Shown here piece after piece: positions 7,428-15,381 of a DNA stretch of 44,224 nt (the first letter of the stretch is position 1; each line of letters starts with the position of its first letter). Where the stretch lies: contig DASVRA010000029.1 in the NCBI GenBank assembly GCA_036388855.1, forward strand, positions 1 to 44,224, written 5' to 3'. The DNA comes from DASVRA01 sp036388855 (GTDB lineage Bacteria; Pseudomonadota; Alphaproteobacteria; Caulobacterales; Caulobacteraceae). Position numbers and translations under genes: made by a program. The notes under the pieces are model-generated. The model worked only from the letters and a program-made list of their open reading frames with translations. It was not told the DNA's origin and searched no databases.

Positions 7428-8868
7428 CACGGGCGTCCAGCCGGCGCTGGAGGCGCTCTGCCGGAACTCCGAGGCGGTGTTCCGCACACGGACTGCAACC
7501 GTGTCGCGGCGGGAGACCGTCGCGAGGGAGTGGTTTCAGGCGCTCCGCACCCAAGTGAGCGGCGCGTCCGTGCTGGTCAGGACAACCAATCAGCTGGAGG
7601 CGGCCGTGGCGATGTTGGCGTGCGATGGCGCCGCTCGGCGGATGGTGCTGTGCCCGCCGGACTTCACCGATGAGCACCTGCCCGCCGTGCTGGATGACGC
7701 GGAGATCGATCTGATCCTCGAGAGCCGCGGCGGGCCCGAAAACCTCGCCCTTCGACAAGCTCAGGGTGAGGTTTTCTACTGCGGCGCCACGGATGGGGCT
7801 GATCTTCAGGGCGGCCATCAATGTAGCCCTCATGCTGAGCCCGTGGAAGCACGAGGGCGGGCTAAGACCGGCGCCGCAGTTCCCTCGCACATTCCAACGG
7901 AATGGGTGCTGTTCACCTCCGGAACGACGGGGCGGCCCAAGCTCGTGGTGCACACCCTGGAGGGGCTCGCGGGCGCCATTCGGCCGCCGGAGCCGGGGGC
8001 GCCGGAGGCGGTGTGGGCCACCTTCTACGACATCCGCCGCTACGGAGGGCTGCAGATTTTGCTCCGCGCCCTGATCGGCGGCGCGGACCTGGTGCTGTCG
8101 TCGCCGGAGGAGCCGGTGGCGGACTTCCTCGCGCGCATGGGCGAGGCCGGGGCGACGCACGTCACCGGCACGCCCTCCCACTGGCGCAAGGCGCTGATGA
8201 GCCCGGCGATCAAGCGCATCGCGCCGCGCTACGTGCGCCTGTCGGGCGAGATTGCGGATCAGGCGGTGCTGGACGGCCTGCGGGCGGCCTTTCCCGAAGC
8301 CGCGATCGGCCACGCGTACGCCTCCACCGAAGCCGGAGTCGGCTTCGAGGTCGCCGACGGGCGGGAGGGCTTCCCCGCCGCCTTCGCTGAGACCCGCGAA
8401 GGGCCGGTACAGATGCGCGTGGTGGACGGCTCGCTGCGCCTCCGCTCCGGCCGCGCCGCCAGCCGCTATCTCGGCGCCGGCGCCGCCCCGCTCCAGGACG
8501 AGGACGGCTTCGTCGACACCGGCGACATGATCGAGCGACGCGGGGACCGCTGGGTGTTCGCCGGCCGGCGCGGGGGGATCATCAACGTCGGGGGGCTGAA
8601 GATCCACCCGGAGGAGGTGGAGGCGGTGATCAACCGGCACCCCTCGGTGTCCATGTCGCTGGTCAAGGGACGGCGCAATCCGATCACCGGCGCGATCGTG
8701 ACGGCCGAGGCGGTGCTCGCCGGCGCCGAGCCGACGCGCGAGCTGACGGAAGAGGTGCTGGAGCTGTGCCGAGCGGCCTTGCCGCCGCACAAGGTTCCCG
8801 CTTCGCTGAAGTTCGTGGATAGTCTGGCGGTCACCGCGGGCGGCAAGCTGGAGCGTACGATTGCGTAA
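7408..8868 (+). CDS. AMP-forming acyl ligase (ANL superfamily) carrying an in-frame palindromic insert
   Basis: A 486-residue class I adenylate-forming enzyme that activates a carboxylic acid as acyl-AMP and passes it to a thiol, here probably the carrier protein encoded just upstream. The P-loop motif FTSGTTGRPK is at about residues 169-178, the YASTEAG block is the adenine-side motif, DTGD carries the ribose-binding aspartate, and the C-terminal GGKLERT holds the catalytic lysine. Residues about 112-150 form an unusual stretch (ALRQAQGE ... PHAEPVEARG) encoded by two palindromes; it lies in a surface linker just before the P-loop strand. Its start overlaps the ACP gene by 20 nt, and its stop overlaps the FabG-like gene. 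Confidence 0.85.
   Translation: MSASPPDTGVQPALEALCRNSEAVFRTRTATVSRRETVAREWFQALRTQVSGASVLVRTTNQLEAAVAMLACDGAARRMVLCPPDFTDEHLPAVLDDAEIDLILESRGGPENLALRQAQGEVFYCGATDGADLQGGHQCSPHAEPVEARGRAKTGAAVPSHIPTEWVLFTSGTTGRPKLVVHTLEGLAGAIRPPEPGAPEAVWATFYDIRRYGGLQILLRALIGGADLVLSSPEEPVADFLARMGEAGATHVTGTPSHWRKALMSPAIKRIAPRYVRLSGEIADQAVLDGLRAAFPEAAIGHAYASTEAGVGFEVADGREGFPAAFAETREGPVQMRVVDGSLRLRSGRAASRYLGAGAAPLQDEDGFVDTGDMIERRGDRWVFAGRRGGIINVGGLKIHPEEVEAVINRHPSVSMSLVKGRRNPITGAIVTAEAVLAGAEPTRELTEEVLELCRAALPPHKVPASLKFVDSLAVTAGGKLERTIA
7741..7857. repeat. Pair of REP-like palindromes inserted in frame in the ligase gene
   Basis: Two imperfect hairpins are separated by about 53 nt. The first spans 7741-7773: an 11-nt arm (AACCTCGCCCT) pairs with AGGGTGAGGTT with one mismatch around a TCGACAAGCTC loop. 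The second spans 7827-7857: CCCTCATGCT pairs with AGCACGAGGG with one mismatch. The core words (TTCGACAAGCTCA, and a GCTGAGCCCGTGGAAGC variant) match the repetitive palindromes found in many copies in alphaproteobacterial genomes, which when translated give peptides such as LSLSKG, LRQAQGE and PHAEPVEARG. Length and frame keep the ligase gene open. Confidence 0.8.
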
Positions 8869-9592
8869 CGTGCTGATCAGCGGCGCCAGCCGCGGCATAG
8901 GGCTCGGCATCGCGCGTCGGCTCGCCTCCGACGGCTTCCGCTCGATCGCGCTGGCACGCAAGAGTTCGGATGAGCTGGAGGCGGCGATCGCGGAGGCCCG
9001 AGCGGGCCCCGGCGAGATCGCCTTCCGCGCCTGTGATCTTTCCCAAACCGACAGGATCGGCGAGCGCGTGCGCGAGCTGAAGGCCGAGTTTGGCGCCTTC
9101 TACGGCCTAGTCAACAACGCCGGCGCCAGCACCGAAGGCGCGTTGGCCAACGTCAGCGAGCCGGCGATCGAGGCGATGATCCGCCTGAACACCATGGCCC
9201 CCATCCTGCTCGCAAAATACGCCTGCAAGTCGATGATGGCGCAGGGCGAGGGGCGGATCGTCAACATGGCCTCGATCATCGCCACCACCGGCTTCAACGG
9301 GGTGGCGGTCTATGGCGCGACCAAGGCGTCGATGGTGGGGTTCACCAAGTCGCTGGCGCGCGAGCTCGGGCGGGTGGGGATCACCGTCAACGCCGTGGCG
9401 CCGGGCTTCATCGACACCGAGATGACCCGCGGCATGTCGGAAGAGGACATGGCCCGGGTGCGCCGGCGCAGCCCGATGAATCGCTTGGCCGAAGTTGAGG
9501 ACGTGGCCGCGGCGGTCGCCTATCTGATGGGGCCGGGCGGCCGCAACGTCACCGGCACGGTGCTGACGGTGGACGCCGGCAGCACCGCCTGA
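8861..9592 (+). CDS. Short-chain dehydrogenase/reductase, FabG-like
   Basis: A 243-residue classical SDR, probably a 3-oxoacyl-[carrier protein] reductase using NADPH. Seen: the cofactor motif SGASRGIGLGIA at residues 7-18, VNNAGAS, the catalytic Ser in NMASIIA, and the Tyr/Lys pair in VYGATKAS, ending with the family TVDAG segment. Start is TTG at 8861, seven bases after GGAG and overlapping the ligase stop (ATTGCGTAA), so translation is coupled to the ligase. Together with the carrier protein and ligase it forms a three-gene cassette able to activate and then reduce a beta-keto (or similar) acyl group on the carrier. Confidence 0.88.
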   Translation: MRNVLISGASRGIGLGIARRLASDGFRSIALARKSSDELEAAIAEARAGPGEIAFRACDLSQTDRIGERVRELKAEFGAFYGLVNNAGASTEGALANVSEPAIEAMIRLNTMAPILLAKYACKSMMAQGEGRIVNMASIIATTGFNGVAVYGATKASMVGFTKSLARELGRVGITVNAVAPGFIDTEMTRGMSEEDMARVRRRSPMNRLAEVEDVAAAVAYLMGPGGRNVTGTVLTVDAGSTA

Positions 9593-9608
9593 AGCGCGAA
9601 AGAGCTCG

Positions 9609-9887
9609 TCATTTAGCCGAGATGTTCAACGCCACGGCGGCGTGGATGAGCGCCTTGAACGCCTGTTCGTCGATCTCCTCGCCCTTACGGATATCGATGG
9701 CGCGCCGCGTGGCGCCTTCGAGGCTGGAGTTGAACAGGCCCTTCGGATCCTCCAACGCGGCGCCCTTGGCGAAGGTCAGCTTGACGTAGGCCTTGTAGGT
9801 CTCGCCGGTGCAGATGATCCCGGCGTGCTCCCACACCGGCACGCCCAGCGGGTTCGACGGCTTTTTCCATTTGACCGCCTCGACCAC
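9609..9887 (-). CDS. DUF1801 domain protein, C-terminal intact part (5' end frameshifted)
   Basis: Ninety-two residues from a GTG at 9887. The sequence matches the DUF1801 family: WKKPSNPLGVPVWEHAG, ICTGETYKAYVKLTFAKGA, and the C-terminal LFNSSLEG ... RRAIDI stretch. The first conserved part of the family (GDWRGQTLARVRRLI) is encoded immediately upstream in the same frame, but that frame has no ATG, GTG or TTG before a stop, so the gene as read is missing its true start; see the adjoining entry. Function of the family is not established; it is structurally related to frataxin-like/YdhG proteins. Convergent with the FabG-like gene, 16 nt between the stops. Confidence 0.75.
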   Translation of the reverse strand: MVEAVKWKKPSNPLGVPVWEHAGIICTGETYKAYVKLTFAKGAALEDPKGLFNSSLEGATRRAIDIRKGEEIDEQAFKALIHAAVALNISAK

Positions 9888-10056
9888 CTCGGGCTCGGCC
9901 TCCTTGATGAGACGTCGGACGCGCGCGAGCGTCTGCCCCCGCCAATCACCTAGCTCTTGGGTTCGAGCCTCGATCGGCTGAGACGGAGAGTCCCCATCTT
10001 GGTCTTGTGTCGGGGCGCTCTTACTCTTCCTGGCCCGCGCTTCCGGCGACCTTCAT
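9888..10056 (-). other. 5' part of the DUF1801 gene, out of frame
   Basis: An ATG at 10056 is preceded by AAAGGA at good spacing, and encodes MKVAGSAGQEE before meeting a TAA at 10021-10023. One base further on, in the +1 frame, the sequence continues as a Lys/Ser/Gln-rich linker and then the conserved DUF1801 N-terminus. From 10056 to 9609 is 448 nt, which is 149 codons plus one base. The simplest reading is a single extra base between about 10020 and 10050, either a real inactivating mutation or an assembly error. A repaired protein would be about 148 residues, the usual family length. Confidence 0.6.
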
Positions 10057-10092
10057 CTCGGACGTCCTTTCCGACCGGCGCCTGAGATAGGC

Positions 10093-11019
10093 TCAAAGCT
10101 TGAGCGAGTCCCTCACCGTGGCCGGCCAGCCGTCGATATCCAGGCCGTGGGTGGCGAACATCGCGACGGCCAAGCGGTCCATCCCGAAGGCGACGCAGCC
10201 GGTGTGGGACAGCGCGCCGTCGGCGCCGTGCAGGCCCCAAACCTCGCCGAAGTGCTCCTGGTGGTAGTTGAAGCTCATGCAGGCGGTGGGCTTGGCCTCG
10301 GAGATCACCGGCACCAGCAGTTCGAACTTCAGCGACTGCTGCAGCTGGCTGACCGCCATGATCTGCCCGCCCCGGCCGAAGAAGGGGTCGCTGGCTACGT
10401 CCACCCGGTAGGGCAGGCCCAGCTGGTCGGCCATGCCCTTGGCGCGGGCGATCCAGGCCTCACGGAACTCGGCGATCTGCTCGGGCGAGCCGATGCGGAC
10501 GTACTCGCGCATCCGGAACGACTGGAGGCGGTCGATGTCGGTTGAGGGCTCGCGGCGGAAGCAGTCGCAGCCGACGTCGAACAGCCAGCCACCGTCCGGC
10601 ACGGCCCCGCGCGCGGCGGCGATCGGATAGACCGGATAGCAACTGGCCGGGGTCAGTACGAGGTCGGCCGATTGCAGGCTCGCGGTCCAGTCGCCGCCCA
10701 TCTCGTGGCGGGCGGCGGCGGCGCGGATCTCGCGCTCGCTGCCGTGCAGGCAGCTGACGCAGCCGAGCAGGTTGGGGAAGCTGTTCAGGTAGCCCGAGCG
10801 CTCCAGCATCGAGCGGCTCATCACCGGGGGGAAGCGGAACACCTCGGCGCCATGCTCGCGACGGGCGGTGACGAAGGCGACCAGCGCCTCCACCACGGAC
10901 TCATAGGGGCCGGTGCGGGCATAGACGCCGTCCGCGCCCATGGGGCGGAACAGCGCCTCGGCCAGCTGGTCCAGGCGGTCATCGTCGGGCGTTTCGACGA
11001 GGCGGGCGAGCGCGGTCAT
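10093..11019 (-). CDS. Amino acid--[acyl-carrier-protein] ligase (class II aaRS-like)
   Basis: A 308-residue homologue of the catalytic core of atypical seryl-tRNA synthetase without a tRNA-binding domain. Members described from Bradyrhizobium activate glycine or alanine with ATP and load it on the phosphopantetheine of a small carrier protein, not on tRNA. The zinc ligands appear as Cys127 (ASCYPV), Glu172 (FRMREYV) and Cys275 (HTGCVAFG), at a constant four-residue offset from those I recall for the Bradyrhizobium enzyme. Motif 2 arginines are in CFRRE, motif 3 in FGMDRL. The expected partner carrier is encoded at 12353-12610. The stop of the flavoprotein gene is 16 nt upstream of its ATG, so the two are probably one transcript. 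Confidence 0.9.
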   Translation of the reverse strand: MTALARLVETPDDDRLDQLAEALFRPMGADGVYARTGPYESVVEALVAFVTARREHGAEVFRFPPVMSRSMLERSGYLNSFPNLLGCVSCLHGSEREIRAAAARHEMGGDWTASLQSADLVLTPASCYPVYPIAAARGAVPDGGWLFDVGCDCFRREPSTDIDRLQSFRMREYVRIGSPEQIAEFREAWIARAKGMADQLGLPYRVDVASDPFFGRGGQIMAVSQLQQSLKFELLVPVISEAKPTACMSFNYHQEHFGEVWGLHGADGALSHTGCVAFGMDRLAVAMFATHGLDIDGWPATVRDSLKL

Positions 11020-11035
11020 GGGGGCTCCGGGAACT

Positions 11036-12235
11036 CTAAGCGACCAGGGAATCCGGCGTCGCGCTCATCAGGGCGGAGGGGCCGAGGTTGGTCAGGATGC
11101 GGTCATTGTTGATCATGATCGGGGCCGAGAGGATGTCGCGCAGGTGCCGCCCGATGCTGGCATCCCCGTCGTTGCGGTAGCCGCCGAGGCCGCAGGTGCG
11201 CATGGCGGCAAGCACCGTCTGGAGCGCCAGCTCCGACACCTCGACCTTGAGCATGGTGATGGCGGTCTGAAACTCCATCTCGGCCAGCGCTCCCGTATCG
11301 CCGGATGCGGCCTCGTAGCGGGCCAGCGCGCCAGCCACGAGCGCGCGAAGCGCGTGCAGCGAGGACAGGGCCTTGAGGTAGTGGGCCGACGCGGGCGGCA
11401 GCTTGCCTTCGGAGTTGCGCGCCGCCTTGCGCAGGAACAGGCGAGCCCGCTCGACCGCGCCCGCGGCGATGCCGGCCCAGACCGAGCTCCACAGCAGGTG
11501 GGCGAAGGGCGTCATGGTCTGAGCGTGGATCGAGGCGTAGGGCTCGCTCAGCACCATGCCGGCCTCGCCCTCGGCGATCATGCGGAAGCCGGCGCTGCAG
11601 GTGCCGCGCATGCCCAGCGTCTCCCACGTCAGGGTAGGTTCGAGCGAGTAGGACTCCTTCGGAAACACCACCAGCACCTGGTCGGTGGGGGCGGCGTCGG
11701 CGTCCCGCCGGGCGGTGGTGACCACCGCGTCGGCCTGGGCCCCGTAGGACATCACCGTCGCCTCGCGCCGCAGGGAAATGCGGCTGCCTTCCCAGGCGAT
11801 AGGCGCGGCGCTTGAGCGGACATCGCCCCCGCCCTGGCCCTCAGTGGTGGAGGAGGCGAGCAGCAGCTGCTCCTCGGCGACACGCGCAAGGAAACCATTC
11901 ACCCAGCGGTCGGCGCCGGCGTGGCGCACCAGGCAGGCGACCTTCACCTGATGCATGGCGAAGATCATTGCCGTGGACGAGCAGGCCTGGCCCAAGGCGT
12001 AGCAGACCTCGGCCATCGCGGTGACGGAGGCGCCCTCGCCGCCGAGCGCCTGCGGGACCATGGCGCCAAGCAGTCCGTGCGCCTTGGCGGCCTCGATGGC
12101 TTCGGCGGGGAAGCGGGCGGCGGCGTCCACCTCCGCGGCATGGGCGCGGGCGACCTCGGCCACTGCCTTGGCCCGACTCTTGAGGTCGGGTGCTACCGCG
12201 TGCTCCGCGGCCAGGCCGATGTAGTGAACACTCAT
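11036..12235 (-). CDS. Acyl-CoA dehydrogenase-fold flavoprotein
   Basis: A 399-residue protein of the ACAD superfamily: N-terminal helical domain, the beta-domain with TTEGQGGGDVRSS in place of the usual TEPxAGSD loop, and a C-terminal four-helix bundle. In MCAD-type enzymes a Glu in the YEGT motif after the C-terminal Arg-Asp pair acts as base; here the aligned stretch reads IMINNDRI, with Ile375 at that place, so the standard dehydrogenation mechanism is not supported. ACAD-fold flavin monooxygenases (DszC and VlmH types) also lack this base. The frame is open upstream past 13000, but ATG 12235 begins the homologous region. It is downstream-linked to the amino acid:carrier ligase, so an aminoacyl-S-carrier is the likely substrate (inference). 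Confidence 0.82.
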   Translation of the reverse strand: MSVHYIGLAAEHAVAPDLKSRAKAVAEVARAHAAEVDAAARFPAEAIEAAKAHGLLGAMVPQALGGEGASVTAMAEVCYALGQACSSTAMIFAMHQVKVACLVRHAGADRWVNGFLARVAEEQLLLASSTTEGQGGGDVRSSAAPIAWEGSRISLRREATVMSYGAQADAVVTTARRDADAAPTDQVLVVFPKESYSLEPTLTWETLGMRGTCSAGFRMIAEGEAGMVLSEPYASIHAQTMTPFAHLLWSSVWAGIAAGAVERARLFLRKAARNSEGKLPPASAHYLKALSSLHALRALVAGALARYEAASGDTGALAEMEFQTAITMLKVEVSELALQTVLAAMRTCGLGGYRNDGDASIGRHLRDILSAPIMINNDRILTNLGPSALMSATPDSLVA

Positions 12236-12352
12236 GAAACCAAACCCCCGCTCAAACCGGAACGCTCGGCCCAGTTTGTGCAAGAGCTGCGCCGGGGCGG
12301 CGGGCGGTGTCCGAAGCCGCGACCCAGTGTTCGGCACAGCGGAAGAGTTGAG

Positions 12353-12610
12353 ATGGAACTGACCCTGGAGAAGCCCGCCGGTCAGCGGATCGCGGCCCTC
12401 GTCACCACCTTCCTGGCCAAGCGGCGCCCGGAGGTGGAGGTTGGAGCGGAGCAGGACCTGCGCAACGCCGGCCTGACATCGCTGGACCTGATGAACCTGA
12501 TGCTGGCGGTGGAGAGCGAGTTCGACGTGTTCATACCGGAGACGCAGATGACGCCGGACAACTTCCGCTCCGTCCGCGCCATCGAGGCCCTGGTGACGAC
12601 CCTGGCCTGA
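12353..12610 (+). CDS. Small carrier protein, probable partner of the amino acid ligase
   Basis: An 85-residue stand-alone carrier protein with the phosphopantetheine serine at Ser43 in AGLTSLDLMNLMLAVE; the usual Asp before the Ser is Thr, as in the carriers served by amino acid:[carrier protein] ligases. The ATG at 12353 follows GGAAGAG. It is divergent from the flavoprotein and ligase genes, with 117 nt between them that probably hold both promoters, and is followed after 21 nt by an HSL-type hydrolase. It differs clearly from the other carrier protein at 7182-7427, so the window encodes two separate carriers. Confidence 0.88.
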   Translation: MELTLEKPAGQRIAALVTTFLAKRRPEVEVGAEQDLRNAGLTSLDLMNLMLAVESEFDVFIPETQMTPDNFRSVRAIEALVTTLA

Positions 12611-12631
12611 CGCGCCGCGCCGAACCCGCCC

Positions 12632-13558
12632 ATGCCGCTGGACCCCCACTGCGCCCGTGTGCTGCGGATGCTCGCGGCCGGCGGTGAGCCCGCGCAGACG
12701 GTGGTGGAGCGGCGGGCGGGGCTGGAGAAGCTGGCCGAAATCGCGACAGGCGAGCCGCTCTCGCTCGCGTCGATCAAGGACATTGCACCGTCTCTGGATC
12801 GCTCCTGCCCGGGGATGCGGCGCTACGACGCCGAAGGCGCCGCCAGTTTGCCGCCGGGGATCGTCTATCTCCACGGCGGGGGCTGGGTCGCGGGCAGCCT
12901 GGACACACACGACAGTGTCTGCCGCGCGCTCGCCGCCTCCACTGGCTTCACCGTCTTCTCCGTGGATTACCGGCTGGCTCCAGAGCACCCGTTTCCAACC
13001 GGCCTGCAGGACGCCCTCGCCGCCGTGCGCTGGCTGCGCCGGCATGGGACGGGACTTGACGTCGATCCCGCGCGCCTTGTGCTCGCCGGAGACTCCGCCG
13101 GCGGCGGCCTCGCCGCGGCGGCGGCGGCGGCCTTGCGCGACGACGAAGGCCCGCCATTGAAGGCTCTGCTGCTAGTCTGCCCGATCCTCGACCTAGCGCA
13201 GTTGCGCCCGAGCCGGATCGAGTTCGGCGAAGGCCACTTCATCAGCCGGGCCGCCTTCGCCGCGGATGTGGCGGGCTACGCGAACCCTGACGCCGATCTG
13301 TCCGATCCGGACATCTCGCCGCTGCAGGCGAGTGACTTCACCGGTCTGCCCCCCGCACTCATCCACCTTGCCGAGTTCGATCCGTTCCGGGACGAAGGCG
13401 CCGCCTACGCCGATCGCTTGAAGGAAGCTGGCGTTCCGGTGACGCGGACGCTGCACAGCGGCATGATCCACTACTTCTACGCCCTGCCGCGCCTGATCCC
13501 GCACGCGAGCGCGGCACTGGCGCAGATCGGCGCGGAACTGCGCCAGGCCGTCGGCTAG
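12632..13558 (+). CDS. Alpha/beta hydrolase, hormone-sensitive lipase family
   Basis: A 308-residue cytoplasmic esterase of the HSL (family IV) type. The oxyanion motif HGGGW is near residue 80, the nucleophile is in GDSAGGG, the acid in AEFDPFRDEG and the histidine in SGMIHYF. No signal peptide. It sits just behind the carrier-protein gene on the same strand and could release or transfer the carrier-bound product as a stand-alone thioesterase, though an unrelated ester hydrolase role is equally possible. Its stop shares the four bases CTAG with the stop of the convergent acyl-CoA synthetase gene. Confidence 0.85.
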   Translation: MPLDPHCARVLRMLAAGGEPAQTVVERRAGLEKLAEIATGEPLSLASIKDIAPSLDRSCPGMRRYDAEGAASLPPGIVYLHGGGWVAGSLDTHDSVCRALAASTGFTVFSVDYRLAPEHPFPTGLQDALAAVRWLRRHGTGLDVDPARLVLAGDSAGGGLAAAAAAALRDDEGPPLKALLLVCPILDLAQLRPSRIEFGEGHFISRAAFAADVAGYANPDADLSDPDISPLQASDFTGLPPALIHLAEFDPFRDEGAAYADRLKEAGVPVTRTLHSGMIHYFYALPRLIPHASAALAQIGAELRQAVG

Positions 13559-15381
13559 AGGCGCAGCTCGCCCGAGACGATCCGATCGTGGGCGTCCTTG
13601 TCGAGGGGGAGGTAAGCACCCTCGGCAGGGTCAAGGAAGTACAAGGGATCCTGCACCCGCTCGGGATCGAACCCCTCCGCTTGCAGTACCTGCTTCTTCG
13701 GCTTGAACGTCTCCGTCGCGGTCAGTTGCGACGCCAGCCGAATGAATAGCGGTCGTGCGTAGGTTGGCAGAGCCTGGCTGAGCTGGTCGCGCAGCTCGGC
13801 AAATTCGAAGCCATCACCAGCGACGATGGCCGCCATGCCGGCGCGGCCTTCGGCCCTAGGGACGATGACGCCGTAGACCGCCGCCTCCTGCACGCCGGGG
13901 CAGGCGGCGATCGCGTCGGCGACTTCGGCGGCGGAGACGTTCTCGCCCTTCCAGCGGAAGGTGTCGCCCAGGCGGTCCACGAAGTAGTAAAAGCCCTGCC
14001 GATCCCGGCGCATCAGGTCGCCCGTTCGCATCCACGCGTCGCCAGGGGCGAAGACGTCGCGCAGCACCTTCTTCTCCGTCTCGGCGGCGCTGGTGTAGCC
14101 TTCGAAACGGTTGGCGGCGTCGCCGCTCGCCTCAGCAATCCGCCCAATGGCCTCGCCAGCTTCGTCGGGGTCGCAGCGGATGCAACGGCCGTCCGCATCG
14201 CGCGTCGGTTCGCTCGTCTCCAGGTCCAGCCGCACGATGACGGCTGGGAAGCGGTGGGCGAGGAACGGCGGGGTGCGGCCGACGGCGCCGGGCTTTCCCT
14301 CGGCGTTATAGAGGGAGAAGACCCCTTCTGTGGCGGCGTAGAACTCCAGCACCTGTGGGACGGCGAAGCGCTCCTGAAACGCCCGCCACACCCCCTCGCG
14401 CAGGCCGTTGCCGCAGACCAGGCGCAGGCGGTGGCCGCGCTCCAGTGGGTGGTGCGGGGCGGCGGTGAGGTAGCGGCAGAGTTCGCCGATGTATTGGAAG
14501 ACGGTGCAGTCCCAGGCGACCACCTCGGGCCAGAAGCGGCGGGCGGAGAACTTCTCGCGGATCACCACCGAGCCACCTTTGAGCAGCATGGCGCCGGTGG
14601 CCACCACCCCGCCCACGCTGTGGTACATCGGCAGGCAATTGTAGAGCCGGTCATCGGGCCCCGCGCCCATCATCCCCGCGAACCAGCCGGCCCACATCAG
14701 CAGGCGCCCGTGACTGACATTGGCCGCCTTGGGCAGGCCGGTGGTGCCGGAGGTGTAGATGTGCAGCGCCCGGTCCTTCAGGCTCACCCGGGGGAGCATG
14801 GCGTCGTCGAGCGGCGCGTCGTCGAAAGCCTTCGGGTCGAGAGAGAGGGCGCCCTCGCCCTCCCCTCCCCTGATCCAGAGTCGGGGCTGTTCTTCGAGGT
14901 GGGCGAGCGCCTGCTTGGCGCGGTTCGCCAGCTCAGGGGAAGCGATCAGGCAGCCTGCGGAGACCACCGAGATAGCGTGCGCGAGGGAGGGACCGGCGAG
15001 GTTGGTGTTCAGAAGGGCGGCGACGGCGCCGATGCGGGTGAGACCCAGCCACAGCGCCATGTAGTCGGGGCGGTTGGGCATCAACACGGCGACCACGTCG
15101 CCCTTGCCGAGGCCCTGGCTCAGCGCCCAGCGGGTGTAGGCGCGGGCGCGGGCGGCGAGGCCTGCATAGGTGAGGGTCTCCTGCTCCGAGAGCAGCGCGG
15201 GCGTTTCGCCCCAGGTGCGGCCGAGGTCGTCGACCACCTGGGGCAAGGTGCGGCCGGCCTCGGATAGCTGAGAGGTGGTCTCCAGCGCGCGCAGCCAGGC
15301 ACGGTTGGCGCCGCCCTTGGCCGGCGGGGGCCCCTGCCCTACCAGCGGCTGGACAGGGACGACGGGAGCGAAGCCGTCCAT
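13555..15381 (-). CDS. Long-chain acyl-CoA synthetase, FATP/very-long-chain type
   Basis: A 608-residue ANL enzyme of the fatty-acid-transport-protein branch, which makes acyl-CoA from long or very long fatty acids at the membrane. Motifs: the P-loop IYTSGTTGLPKAANVSH, the FATP-type block YNCLPMYHSVGG, EFYAATEG, the DxxGD element in MRTGDLMRRD, and DRLGDTFRWKGENV. The C-terminal FKPKKQVL carries the catalytic lysine. Open frame extends upstream, but ATG 15381 overlaps the stop of the glycosyltransferase gene as TGATG, which fits coupled translation and the family N-terminus. Substrate cannot be predicted. It may act on lipids for the glycosyltransferase product, or simply feed beta-oxidation. 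Confidence 0.88.
   Translation of the reverse strand: MDGFAPVVPVQPLVGQGPPPAKGGANRAWLRALETTSQLSEAGRTLPQVVDDLGRTWGETPALLSEQETLTYAGLAARARAYTRWALSQGLGKGDVVAVLMPNRPDYMALWLGLTRIGAVAALLNTNLAGPSLAHAISVVSAGCLIASPELANRAKQALAHLEEQPRLWIRGGEGEGALSLDPKAFDDAPLDDAMLPRVSLKDRALHIYTSGTTGLPKAANVSHGRLLMWAGWFAGMMGAGPDDRLYNCLPMYHSVGGVVATGAMLLKGGSVVIREKFSARRFWPEVVAWDCTVFQYIGELCRYLTAAPHHPLERGHRLRLVCGNGLREGVWRAFQERFAVPQVLEFYAATEGVFSLYNAEGKPGAVGRTPPFLAHRFPAVIVRLDLETSEPTRDADGRCIRCDPDEAGEAIGRIAEASGDAANRFEGYTSAAETEKKVLRDVFAPGDAWMRTGDLMRRDRQGFYYFVDRLGDTFRWKGENVSAAEVADAIAACPGVQEAAVYGVIVPRAEGRAGMAAIVAGDGFEFAELRDQLSQALPTYARPLFIRLASQLTATETFKPKKQVLQAEGFDPERVQDPLYFLDPAEGAYLPLDKDAHDRIVSGELRL

Noticed and set aside
9950..9985. tRNA T-arm-like sequence (GGGTTCGAGCC)
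   Set aside because: The arms do not pair and no anticodon or acceptor stem is found around it; it lies in the DUF1801 coding sequence.
12236..13045. 270-codon upstream extension of the ACAD-fold protein
   Set aside because: The extension is antisense to the carrier protein and hydrolase genes, and homology begins at ATG 12235.
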